NCBI GenBank assembly: GCA_027578815.1
Contig: JANBTH010000764.1
Span: 1-11,656, forward strand
Direction of reading: 5' to 3'
Length of the DNA stretch: 11,656 bases
From: Coemansia sp. RSA 1804
Lineage: Eukaryota > Kickxellomycota > Kickxellomycetes > Kickxellales > Kickxellaceae
Below the pieces are notes generated by a model. The model saw only the letters and a program-made list of their open reading frames with translations, was not told the DNA's origin and searched no databases. This document shows positions 1 to 7,113 of this stretch, in pieces; the stretch's first letter is position 1, and each line of letters begins with the position of its first letter. Position numbers and translations under genes: made by a program.

Positions 1-537
1 TGGCGCACATGCATGTTGTGGCAGTACTCGAACGACCAGTACTCCGACACATACGTGATGCAGTCGGACTTGAGCGGCTCGAGCAGCTCCACGCCGCGCT
101 CAATTGCTCTTCTCCTCTCCGTCCGCGACATCTCCCCCTCGCCCGCACCGTCCTTGGAGCTCTTCTCCTCCTCCTCCTCCTCCTCCTCCTCCTCCTCCTG
201 CGTTTCGATAACCCGTGGTATCTTGCACAGCAGCTTCCACGAAGAAGCCCCGCCCGCCATCACCAGCGCATCGTACGCTACCACCGGTGCATCATTGGTC
301 CCATTGTCCTCGTCCCCGCCTGCTGCTGCTGCTGCTGCCGCTGCTGACTTCTCTGCTTCCTCTGCTTCCCGCCGAATACCCGCCACCGTTCGGTTGAGCT
401 GCGACGCCGGTATCGGCTCCTCCAGAACAACCATACGGAACCTGGGCGTCTCGTACACGTCCTCCATGATCACCGCCGGATCAAACACCAGCGCTCCCTT
501 CATTCCGTCTGCGCCATCATCATTTACTGCTGCTTTA

Positions 538-569
<32 letters not shown>

Positions 570-629
570 ACACAGTGCTGTTGTTGCTAGGAGCAGAGTT
601 GCTGTAACAAGCGCCTTGCATGTGGTCAT
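1..629 (-). CDS. OS-9/Yos9-like ER lectin, 5' part (partial)
   Basis: ER-lumenal lectin of the OS-9/Yos9/ERLEC family, which binds trimmed N-glycans on misfolded glycoproteins and hands them to the Hrd1 ubiquitin ligase in ER-associated degradation. The frame runs from ATG at 629-627 to the window edge (209 residues, no stop). Seen: a signal peptide at residues 1-20 (hydrophobic LVTATLLLATTALC), then ten Ala (21-30); a family-like segment FRMVVLEEPIP (64-74); two N-glycosylation sequons (N79, N109); YDALVMAGG and KLLCKIP (119-138), like the conserved block before the lectin domain; eleven Glu (145-155); ERGVELLEPLKSDC (177-190); and then the start of the MRH domain, with C190, YWSFEYC (197-203) and HNMHVR, matching the family W-[ST]-[YF]-E-[FY]-C motif. 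The sugar-binding residues of the MRH domain lie outside the window. The poly-Ala and poly-Glu runs are not typical of the family. The identification rests on motif recognition, not on a search. Confidence 0.85.
165..197 (-). repeat. (GAG)11 microsatellite, poly-Glu in OS-9-like gene
   Basis: Eleven pure GAG codons on the minus strand (CTC on plus), encoding Glu 145-155 in the linker before the MRH domain of the OS-9-like protein. Confidence 0.9.
540..569 (-). repeat. (GCA)10 microsatellite, poly-Ala in OS-9-like gene
   Basis: Ten GCA codons in a row on the minus strand, encoding Ala 21-30 directly after the predicted signal peptide of the OS-9-like protein. A second, shorter Ala run (8 residues, one GCG among GCA) lies at about residues 96-103. 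Confidence 0.9.
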
Positions 630-959
630 TTCTTGTATTTTGCCTGCCCCTTTCTAGTGCGCGGATAACATAAGGCTGCTTGGAAGAGCCGACTGTTCGC
701 CCTCCCCCGTTCCTCCAGTCTATGGAAATTCGCCAACAATGAGTAAACAGGGTAAGGAAAGGAATGCAGAGATTGAGATAGATTAAAAATATGGATGTGC
801 TTGGTTAGTGCTGCAAATTCATTAAAGCATTAATATTACTGTGGAAATAAAAAAGATAGTAGAGCTAAAAGGAAAAAGAAGGACTCCCCTTCTCATCTGC
901 TGAGAAATCTATCCTCGTTTCCGCCTTGATCAAAAAAGAAAACAGAGTCAAGAAGCCTT
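630..959. other. Intergenic spacer between two minus-strand genes
   Basis: 330 bases of AT-rich sequence with A tracts and no open frame with coding character. It should hold the promoter of the OS-9-like gene and the 3' end of the 69-aa gene. I see no canonical AATAAA on the minus strand here. Confidence 0.6.
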
Positions 960-1169
960 CTACTGGGTCACAGTGGTTCCCACAACGCAGCCATCTTCGA
1001 AATCAACAGTAATGCGGCTGGAGGAGTGGCCGGGGCACGTCCACACCAGACTTTTGCCGTCCTCAGAGTATGACGGGCCCAGCGCTGCCACCACGATGTC
1101 GCGGCTGGTGCCCGGTGCTATTCCGTTGACCTTGTCCTGGACGGACTCGTGCGGAATCCCAAGTGCCAT
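960..1169 (-). CDS. Small uncharacterised protein, 69 aa
   Basis: Unrecognised small protein. ATG at 1169-1167 is in a good context (A at -3, G at +4), and the stop is at 962-960. GC-rich coding stands out against AT-rich flanks, which supports a real gene. There is no signal peptide or membrane segment. Seen: an amphipathic N-terminal stretch with G-I-A-P-G-T (16-21), then R-D-I-V-V-A-A-L-G (23-31), a W-T-C (43-45), and a C-terminal strand pattern R-I-T-V-D-F-E-D-G (52-60) followed by V-V-G-T-T-V. The order 'G-T-x3-V-x3-LG ... W ... V-x-F-x-D-G-x-V' recalls the small SmpA/OmlA-BLIP-like fold, but that is a pattern impression only and such domains are mainly bacterial. No upstream donor consensus was seen that would suggest a missing 5' exon. 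No function is proposed. Confidence 0.6.
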   Translation of the reverse strand: MALGIPHESVQDKVNGIAPGTSRDIVVAALGPSYSEDGKSLVWTCPGHSSSRITVDFEDGCVVGTTVTQ

Positions 1170-1844
1170 TATTTCCTGTCGTTGTATATGTGCTAGGTGG
1201 AGAATAGATAAAAAATGTGGTTAGTTGCTGCGTTCGTTAGAAGAAAACAGAATGTAAGCAAATCAGCGAGTAAAGTGGGAGTGAACTTTAGGTGAAGCAG
1301 ACGAAGAAAAAAGGGAAATGAGGGATTGATGGGCTTGTTTTTATCTGTCCAAATGTTACGTATACACGTACAAATAATATGCTGATGGGTTTGGTTAGTC
1401 TCCCCTTTCCTACATCTTCAATGTCAGTTAGTCAAAAGACATGTCCCCTTTATTTTCTTCAAAATCAAACTCCAAGGATGAATGAGAAAAAAAAGATATG
1501 TGCTTTTAAAAGTGCCTTGTCAGATGACCGACCCATCCCAAACAAAAAAGTGGCCACACATGCACAGAATGAAGCCAAGCAGCCTTGCATCAGAAAGAAG
1601 CAACAAAAGAAAAAAGTCACACTGCCAAATATATGTTGCCTCGCTCATTCTTTGAATGCAGAATAACACAACAGGAGTGAGTAAAGTTATATATATTGAC
1701 ATGTGGGATGATGCTGGGGGATATCCTCCTCCTGCTGAAAAAGAAAAGCAAAAGCAAGAGTTATAGTGAAAAGAGGGAGAGAGAGAAAATATTTCCACAA
1801 TTTTCCACCCATTTCCCGCCTGACCGCCTTTTTTCCCTATCCTT
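1170..1844. other. Intergenic spacer between I78-type gene and 69-aa gene
   Basis: 675 bases, AT-rich, holding the 3' UTR of the I78-type gene and the promoter of the 69-aa gene. Open frames on either strand here (1379-1666 plus, 1520-1798 minus) are Lys- or Phe/Leu/Cys-rich products of biased sequence and do not look coding. On the minus strand around 1765-1730 there is an intron-acceptor-like stretch (ATAAC, a T-rich run, TTTTTCAG), with no partner exon that I can support. Confidence 0.55.
1449..1454 (-). terminator. Possible AATAAA poly(A) signal for the I78-type gene
   Basis: AATAAA on the minus strand (TTTATT on plus), about 390 nt downstream of the I78-type stop codon. It is the nearest canonical hexamer seen in that direction. 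The distance is long for a fungal 3' UTR, so this assignment is weak. Confidence 0.25.
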
Positions 1845-2570
1845 CTAGTAGAACTTCACATTGGTAATAAGGCCCTCCTTGTTGCAAATGACGTTCATTC
1901 TGTGAGGACGCAGGTCGCGGGTAACGCGGGATCCTGGTTTAATCACACGCACCGGCGTAGGCAGCGACGAGATGAGCACCACGTTGCTATCGTCATCGAC
2001 AGCATCGGCCTTTTCCTCCTCCTGCTCCTCAGGCTCGTCCTGCTCCTGCTTCTCAGACTCGTCCTGCTCCTGCTTCTCAGGCCCAGCCTGCTCCTCCTCC
2101 TTTTCCTGCTCCTTCTCTTTTGGCTCAGCCTGCTCCTGATTTTCTTGCTCCTTCTTCTCTCCTTCATCACAGGCACTGCTGTCTTTTTCGTCACGCGGGG
2201 GAGAAGGATGATGTGCCTCAACCACACGCGTGTCATTGTTCTCCGACAGATCATCAACCAGCGTCTTTCCAACAATCCTTTCCGACCAGAACCTGATCTT
2301 CTCCTCCGTCTCCTCATGTGTAGGCATCTTAAAATCCATCATGGTGCTGTCTCTTTTGCTCTGTAAATGGAAAAGTTCCTGCTGCTGCTGCTGCTGCTGC
2401 TGATGGTGGTGGTACTCTGCGACTGTTTCAACGTCCGTGAGTCCTGATTCAGTTGATCGCTGGTACTGCTGGTGCCGATGCAATAGACCGGTGGGCTGGA
2501 TAATGTCGATGAAGAGGATGAGGAAAATCGTTGCTTTGAATAGAACCTCTAGAAAACGCTGCAAGCACAT
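1845..2570 (-). CDS. Peptidase inhibitor I78 family protein with acidic insert
   Basis: Probable serine-peptidase inhibitor of the I78 family (Pfam Inhibitor_I78). The open frame is 241 aa. Seen: a hydrophobic N-terminus (residues 5-24; possible signal peptide or anchor), HHH plus eight Gln (54-64), and a helix-like segment ending IVGKTLVDD (99-107), which matches the 'W-x(n)-[LV]-[VM]-G-K' block of fungal I78 proteins. A ~90-residue Glu/Gln/Lys-rich insert (about 106-196) follows. The inhibitor core comes last: LPTPVRVIKPGSRVTRD (203-219), RPHRMNV (221-227), then NKEGLITNVKFY to the end. RVIKPG, T-x-D and R-[PD]-x-R-[LM]-N-V are the family hallmarks; the usual terminal Gly is replaced by FY. 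The start is uncertain: Met 77/78 (2342-2337) would give a 165-aa protein without the hydrophobic and poly-Gln part, closer to ordinary fungal I78 proteins, and TTTACAG just upstream (2367-2361) could be a splice acceptor. Confidence 0.75.
   Translation of the reverse strand: MCLQRFLEVLFKATIFLILFIDIIQPTGLLHRHQQYQRSTESGLTDVETVAEYHHHQQQQQQQQELFHLQSKRDSTMMDFKMPTHEETEEKIRFWSERIVGKTLVDDLSENNDTRVVEAHHPSPPRDEKDSSACDEGEKKEQENQEQAEPKEKEQEKEEEQAGPEKQEQDESEKQEQDEPEEQEEEKADAVDDDSNVVLISSLPTPVRVIKPGSRVTRDLRPHRMNVICNKEGLITNVKFY
2017..2088 (-). repeat. 24-bp tandem repeat in acidic insert
   Basis: About three copies of a 24-bp unit (2065-2088, 2041-2064 and a diverged copy at 2017-2040), encoding the octapeptide series GPEKQEQ / DESEKQEQ / DEPEEQEE inside the I78-type protein. 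The unit keeps the reading frame, which fits expansion by replication slippage. Confidence 0.75.
2379..2402 (-). repeat. (CAG)8 microsatellite, poly-Gln in I78-type ORF
   Basis: Eight CAG codons on the minus strand (Gln 57-64 of the longest ORF), preceded by three His codons. It lies upstream of the alternative start at Met 77. Confidence 0.85.
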
Positions 2571-3091
2571 AAAAGAATGAACGTGTAGGCTGCAATTTGG
2601 TACGAGTACGAGTGTAAAAAGGCTAGTGGTATGGTTGTATCTAATTCCAGGAATTAACGAAAAGAAGTGTACAAATTAAAGACAAAGAAAAAAGAAAGCC
2701 CAGGCTTCTCAGAGCTTTAATAGGGAGAAATGCCACATCACTTATTTTGCCAAGAAAGAAAACAGGTAGAAAGAAAAAACAAGCTTACGTCAGAAGCTGA
2801 GAAAAACGCAGTGCCAAAAAGCTCACGTAATGTTGTACACGCATACCATTTCCCATCCAATCAAGGGAATGAGACAACGAAACGAGGAAAAAGTAAAAAG
2901 GGCGCTTGAAGCTGCCAACAAGCATTGTATCATTTTCTCCCATTTCTCTTTCTTTTCTTCTTTCCACTGGAAACGCATTAATCGCACATGTATTATTATT
3001 TCGTATATGGCTTCTAATTAGATTTGCGGAAGAAAAAAAAGCAGCGGACGGGTTCTTTTTGTTTTGTGGGGGGAGTGTTTATATCTGTTAG
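2571..3091. promoter_or_regulatory. Divergent intergenic region, I78-type gene / BRAP2-type gene
   Basis: 521 bases between two genes transcribed away from each other, so it should hold both promoters. It is AT-rich with A tracts on plus. No TATA box or operator can be assigned with confidence. The BRAP2-type ATG is directly preceded by an in-frame TAG (3089-3091). A GTAAGC donor-like site on minus (2789-2784) could mark an intron in the 5' UTR of the I78-type gene, but the open frame next to it does not look coding. Confidence 0.45.
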
Positions 3092-5488
3092 ATGCCTTGT
3101 TCATACAAAATATACATAGGCCTGGCCAAAGTCACAGCAGCCTCCGACACCTCACACCACACAGCCGGCAAAAACAAGAACACTAATAACAGCAGCTTTG
3201 ATCTCTTCAGCACGCCTGCAACAGCATCCGACCACCGGTTCCTTGCGCCGTTTGTGGACACGCCCCGAGCAAAGCACAAGCGACACACAAACAAACGCCA
3301 AGCACAGCAGCAGCAGCAGCAGCAGCAGCAACTAACAACACTCTTGAAATCGGTTGACTACCGCTTTGGTCGATTGCAGATCGAGTGGTGGGACAGCAGC
3401 GGACCAACCGGGCCCTCCAACACGACGCATTCGCAGAGTCTTCCGGCGCCAATGGACGACAATGCAGGGGGGACCAGGCAGCAGCGAGGTCCGGCGGTGG
3501 GCGTGTTTGACCAGAGTCCAGACTGCACAGCGACGGTTCCCGTGGGCGTTCTCCGCCTTTACCGCTGCGGCAAGGTGCACAGCGCGCAGCGAGATGGCAT
3601 GCGCGGTACATCGTCTGCCGAAGAAGAAACAAACGGATCTGCGGTGCTTGCAGTGCTCGCGGTTCCCGGCTACATGACGCCGACGGACTTTCTCTCGTTC
3701 ACCGGCTCATTTGAAACCACCATTGAGCATGTGCGCGCAATCCGCGACGACTCGCCAAACCACTACATGATGGTGCTCAGGTTCCGGGACCGCGCGAGCG
3801 CAACCGACTTTTACGCCTACTTTAACGGCAAGACTTTCAGTCCGCTGGAACCCGAGGTGTGTCACATTGTTCAGATTGCTTCGGTGGAATGCGAGACGCG
3901 CGAGTTAGCAGGATCGGATATTGACTGTGCTGCGCGGACAGTGTGTGCGGCACCAGCGGAGCTGTTTCTAGATCCCCCGGATCCGCAGGACAGCGACGGT
4001 AGCTACGAGCAGCTGCCGACATGCCCGGTGTGTCTCGAGCGGCTGGATAACTCGGCCTCGGGCTTGCTTACCACGATGTGTCACCACACGTTTCACTGCA
4101 AGTGCTTGGCACGCTGGGGCAACGGCTCATGCCCTGTGTGCAGGTACACGCAGACGCTGCCGCTGGTTGACCATGACCTGTTCCGTCGCACTGTGGCCAG
4201 CGACGGCGGCAGAGCAATGGCCTTTGCAATGGCATCCACATCAGGTCGTACCACCGCTGGCGCATCTCGTTCTGCCAACCCCTCCTCCTCGCTGCTAGAA
4301 TCGCAGTCGCCGTCATCTTCCTCTGAGGCGCGGCAGCCAGACGCCGCGGATACCAGCGGTAGCAGCAGCTGCCATGTGTGCGGACTGACATCGGATCTGT
4401 GGATCTGTCTGATCTGCGGAACCGTCGGCTGCGGACGGTACGCCAACGCGCATGCCAAGGAGCACTTTGAGCACACGCAGCACCCGTACTCGCTGGAGCT
4501 GGAGTCGCAGCGCGTGTGGGACTACGTGGGAGACGGATACGTGCACAGGATCTTGCAGAATATGGCGGATCGCAAGGTCATTGCGCTGGACACGTACAAC
4601 GCAAGCGGGGGGCACCGCCAGGATGTAGATGGCGCTAATGGCAGTGCTGGTGCTGGTGCTGGTGCTGCTGGTGCGGATACAGGCGACGCAGACTCCTACG
4701 GAGGCGACAGATGGCAGCAGCAGTCTCTTTCCTGTGGGGGCCAGGCGGACGGTGATGCTGCCTGCAGCAGCAATGGCGAGATGCGGCGCCTGGCATCGTC
4801 ATCAGCAGCCAGAGGTGGTCCGTCAGCAGCAGCAGCAGCAGCAGCAACAGCGCGAGGCAGCTTCATTGATGCGCGGGAGAAGCTACAATCGGTGACGCAG
4901 GAGTACGAGGCGCTTCTGACATCGCAGCTCGAGTCGCAGCGGTCGCACTACGAGATCCAGCTAGCCCGTCTCCAGCACCAGCTGCAAACCAACCCGCACC
5001 GCACGGCGGCGGTTGCTGCAAAGCAGGAGGAGCTGAACCGAAGGGCCGCGGAGCTCGAGGCGCAGAACCACGCGCTTCAGACACGCCTCGATGCGCACGG
5101 TGCCAGTGCGGCGGCTGCATCTGAGGAGGAGCGCAGGGCGTGGGATTCGGAGCGCAAAAGGCTGGAGGCTGCTGCGGCCAAGTGGCTGCGCAAGTCCACG
5201 GATGACGCACGGCTTCTCGCCGATGAGCGCGAGCTTGTGCGCCAGCTGATGGACAACCAACGGGCGCTCAAGGAGCAGATTGCAGGCCTCAACACGGGTA
5301 TGCGCGATCTGGAGGAGCAGGTCAGGGACATGTCGTTCTTTATCTCCACGCAGCAGCGCATTGCGGCCGAGGAGGAGAAGGGCGAATCCATTGCCGGTGC
5401 CTCGGTTGTTGGTGTCAGCCAGCAGCAGCAGTCTGACGGCAAGAAGGGAAAGTCAAAGGCCAAACGGCGTCCGCCTCCACGCAAGTAG
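3092..5488 (+). CDS. BRAP2/Etp1-type RING and UBP zinc-finger ubiquitin ligase
   Basis: Homologue of BRCA1-associated protein BRAP2/IMP and yeast Etp1, a cytosolic RING E3 ubiquitin ligase. 798 aa in one exon. Domains seen: an N-terminal segment with YRFGRLQIEWW (90-100); an RRM-like BRAP2 domain (about 151-267: VGVLRLYR, VLAVPGYMTPTDF, IRDDSPNHYMMVLRF, FNGKTFSPLEPEVC); a RING-H2 finger with ligands C311, C314, C330, H332, H335, C338, C347 and C350; a UBP-type zinc finger (about 427-486: CHVC, DLWICLICG, GCGRY, HAKEHFE, TQHPYSLEL, RVWDY, DGYVHRI); a coiled coil (about 591-760) starting with the family-typical LLTSQLESQR; the near-C-terminal RDMSFFISTQQRI; and a basic tail KKGKSKAKRR. All key zinc ligands are present, so it should be active. 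Odd points: nine Gln (72-80), Gly/Ala-rich and poly-Ala insertions (513-587), and a ~76-residue Ser/Ala-rich linker between RING and UBP that is very short in human BRAP. The gene converges on the 116-aa gene. Confidence 0.95.
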   Translation: MPCSYKIYIGLAKVTAASDTSHHTAGKNKNTNNSSFDLFSTPATASDHRFLAPFVDTPRAKHKRHTNKRQAQQQQQQQQQLTTLLKSVDYRFGRLQIEWWDSSGPTGPSNTTHSQSLPAPMDDNAGGTRQQRGPAVGVFDQSPDCTATVPVGVLRLYRCGKVHSAQRDGMRGTSSAEEETNGSAVLAVLAVPGYMTPTDFLSFTGSFETTIEHVRAIRDDSPNHYMMVLRFRDRASATDFYAYFNGKTFSPLEPEVCHIVQIASVECETRELAGSDIDCAARTVCAAPAELFLDPPDPQDSDGSYEQLPTCPVCLERLDNSASGLLTTMCHHTFHCKCLARWGNGSCPVCRYTQTLPLVDHDLFRRTVASDGGRAMAFAMASTSGRTTAGASRSANPSSSLLESQSPSSSSEARQPDAADTSGSSSCHVCGLTSDLWICLICGTVGCGRYANAHAKEHFEHTQHPYSLELESQRVWDYVGDGYVHRILQNMADRKVIALDTYNASGGHRQDVDGANGSAGAGAGAAGADTGDADSYGGDRWQQQSLSCGGQADGDAACSSNGEMRRLASSSAARGGPSAAAAAAATARGSFIDAREKLQSVTQEYEALLTSQLESQRSHYEIQLARLQHQLQTNPHRTAAVAAKQEELNRRAAELEAQNHALQTRLDAHGASAAAASEEERRAWDSERKRLEAAAAKWLRKSTDDARLLADERELVRQLMDNQRALKEQIAGLNTGMRDLEEQVRDMSFFISTQQRIAAEEEKGESIAGASVVGVSQQQQSDGKKGKSKAKRRPPPRK
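3305..3331 (+). repeat. (CAG)9 microsatellite, poly-Gln in BRAP2-type gene
   Basis: Nine CAG codons encoding Gln 72-80, between the N-terminal segment and the RRM-like domain. A further in-frame run, seven GCA codons (Ala 579-585), lies at 4826-4846. Confidence 0.9.
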
Positions 5489-5550
5489 GACGAAAGAAGG
5501 AGGGATTTCCACTTGTTGCGCTTGTACAAATATTGGTGAAGTTGTTTTTG

Positions 5551-5559
5551 TTTATTAAA
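5551..5559. terminator. Overlapping poly(A) signals of two convergent genes
   Basis: TTTATTAAA on plus. Read on minus it contains AATAAA (5556-5551), 48 nt past the stop of the 116-aa gene; read on plus it contains the variant ATTAAA (5554-5559), about 66 nt past the BRAP2-type stop. Both distances suit a poly(A) signal. Assignment is by position and consensus only. Confidence 0.45.
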
Positions 5560-5603
5560 TGGTAGTGTGTTACAATTAAAAGAGGAGCTAATTATGCTAC
5601 TAC

Positions 5604-5954
5604 TCATGTTGCCATGCTTGTTGCAGATGTTACTGATGGAGCGGTGGCGGCAGGGGTTGGTGTTGATGTGTTTCTATCGTCAGACGACAGCGGATCTTTC
5701 TCTGGCGTTCGTCTTCTACTCCAGCGGATGAAACCACGGCCACTGCGGGTAACGCATGCCTTGCCTATTCCCATGTCCCTCCACTTTGTCGAGTGCCCGC
5801 CGATCCCCGAGTACCTGTACTCGGTGGAGTGCCCGCCGATACCTGCGCCCCGGTGCTCAGGGTGGACGACATTAGATGATGCATCGCCCGTTGCTGCTCG
5901 TGTTGGATGCACAAACGTTGGAGGCGGCGTTGTTGTTGTCACTTTTATTGCCAT
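5604..5954 (-). CDS. GIG-repeat protein, 116 aa, uncharacterised
   Basis: Unrecognised small protein, ATG at 5954-5952, stop at 5606-5604. Thr/Pro/Ser-rich ends flank a central repeat: GIGGHSTEYRYS (38-49), GIGGHSTKWRDM (50-61) and GIGK (62-65), i.e. three R-x-[ASM]-G-I-G blocks spaced exactly 12 residues. A basic patch follows (GRGFIRWSRRR, 72-82). There is no signal peptide or membrane segment. The same three-copy arrangement occurs in the 345-aa protein encoded just upstream on the same strand, which supports minus as the coding strand, although the opposite strand is also open across most of this region (5614-5973). It may be a shortened paralogue of the 345-aa gene. The 5' end could lie in an unseen upstream exon. 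Confidence 0.5.
   Translation of the reverse strand: MAIKVTTTTPPPTFVHPTRAATGDASSNVVHPEHRGAGIGGHSTEYRYSGIGGHSTKWRDMGIGKACVTRSGRGFIRWSRRRTPEKDPLSSDDRNTSTPTPAATAPSVTSATSMAT
5760..5843 (-). repeat. GIG triad repeat, copy A
   Basis: DNA encoding residues 38-65 of the 116-aa protein (two full 12-residue units plus GIGK). The two full units share the stretch GGCGGGCACTC. Aligned by hand with 6750-6833, the DNA is roughly two-thirds identical without gaps, so the two loci are probably related by duplication. Confidence 0.65.
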
Positions 5955-6353
5955 TGTTCTGGTGTTAATGTAATATGCAACTGAATAGTGTTATTTAGTG
6001 GGGAAATGTGGAAAAGCAAAACTAGAGAAAAAGAAAAAATGGTCTAATGCTGCAAGCAGCATTGCGCTGTTTGAAGGAAGAAAAACAAGCGAGAAAGGAA
6101 CGAAATGAGAAGGGAGTTTTGTTTTGTTTTTTCACACTTTTCCAACACGGGGGTGCTGGTGGAGTTTTTTGGGTTGGGGAAACAAGTTAAAAGCCTAGTA
6201 GTTTAAAAAAGCCATGACAAATCAGAATGCGCAGAAATGAATACGAGGTTTATATTCTGCAGCTTTCGGACGTCCGCAGAATCGTTCCAGTAATAATAAA
6301 AGAGCCCAAAGCCCGCTTTCCATTTTTTCTGTGGACGTTCCACTTGATACGGC
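5955..6353. other. Intergenic spacer between the two GIG-repeat genes
   Basis: 399 bases, AT-rich, holding the 3' end of the 345-aa gene and the promoter of the 116-aa gene. It contains a perfect inverted repeat with 8-bp arms and a 2-nt spacer (AATGCTGC / GCAGCATT, 6046-6063) and a 10-bp palindrome CGGACGTCCG (6267-6276). The 65-residue plus-strand frame at 6227-6424 is not convincing. Confidence 0.55.
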
Positions 6354-7113
6354 TCATAGGATCTTTTTCAGCCGATCGAGATAGTGGTGGTGGCCGTGGT
6401 GGTGGTGGCCGTGGTTCCGAGTGAGCGGGCAGCCGGGATCGTCGCAGCCGCTGGAGCAGCCCGGGTTGTCGCAGGCGATATAGGCGGACTCGCACTTGGT
6501 GGTAGCAGTGATGCTGCTAGAGGCCTCCCGACGGGCACCCACGCTCAGACCAGTAGCCACATCCTCCTCCTCCTCCTCCTCCTCCGACGCTAATTGCGGG
6601 GGATCCTGCTGCGACCGTTTTCTCAGACTGCTGAAGGACATTGCCTTTTTGACGGACGAGAGTTTGTGCAGCGACGACGAGAACGACCCCGCCTCCCTCC
6701 TCCTCCTACCATCGTCGCCGGCAGCAGCCTCGTTCTCCTCAAAGCACAGCTTGCCGATCCCCGAGTCCCTGTCCTCGGGCACGTTGTTGCCGATTCCCGA
6801 GCGCCTGTACGTGTTGACGAAGCCGCCGATTCCGGCCTCGCGGGACGCTGGGCGGATCGCCATCTCCGACGCCCGGCGCCGCGGGCGCTGCGGGATGTCC
6901 ATCGACTGCAGGCGCCTGTGCCGGATGGCCGCCGTGCTGCTGCGCCGTGTGTTTGTGAGGGACCGCGGGGCGTCCGCCGACTGTGACTGCTGCAGCGGCA
7001 CGGTGCCCGATGACGCTCCGGAGGGCTGTTGCTGCTGCTGGCATGGAACCGACTGCTGGTACGGAACACGCTGCGGCGGCAGCTGCTGCTGAACCGGCAT
7101 CGGCATCGGCATC

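Noticed and set aside
13..657. 214-aa plus-strand frame with poly-Ser and poly-Ala
   Set aside because: It is the shadow of the OS-9-like gene on minus, which has a signal peptide and MRH motifs; the Ser and Ala runs are the complement of its Glu and Ala codons.
1379..1798. Overlapping small frames on both strands in the 1170-1844 spacer
   Set aside because: Composition follows the A-rich/T-rich DNA, no motifs, poor start contexts.
2785..2967. Possible upstream exon for the I78-type gene ending at GTAAGC
   Set aside because: The simplest joins put the reading frame into a stop; only an alternative AG choice keeps frame, and the exon sequence does not look coding.
1..5488. Functional proteolysis cluster (OS-9, I78 inhibitor, BRAP2 ligase)
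   Set aside because: The genes act in different compartments and lie on both strands; nothing in the sequence ties their expression together.
5614..5973. 119-aa plus-strand frame opposite the 116-aa gene
   Set aside because: It also keeps a repeated PIP pattern because the DNA is repeated, so it cannot be fully excluded. Minus is favoured because the partner locus clearly codes on minus (long Gln-rich frame to 7391).
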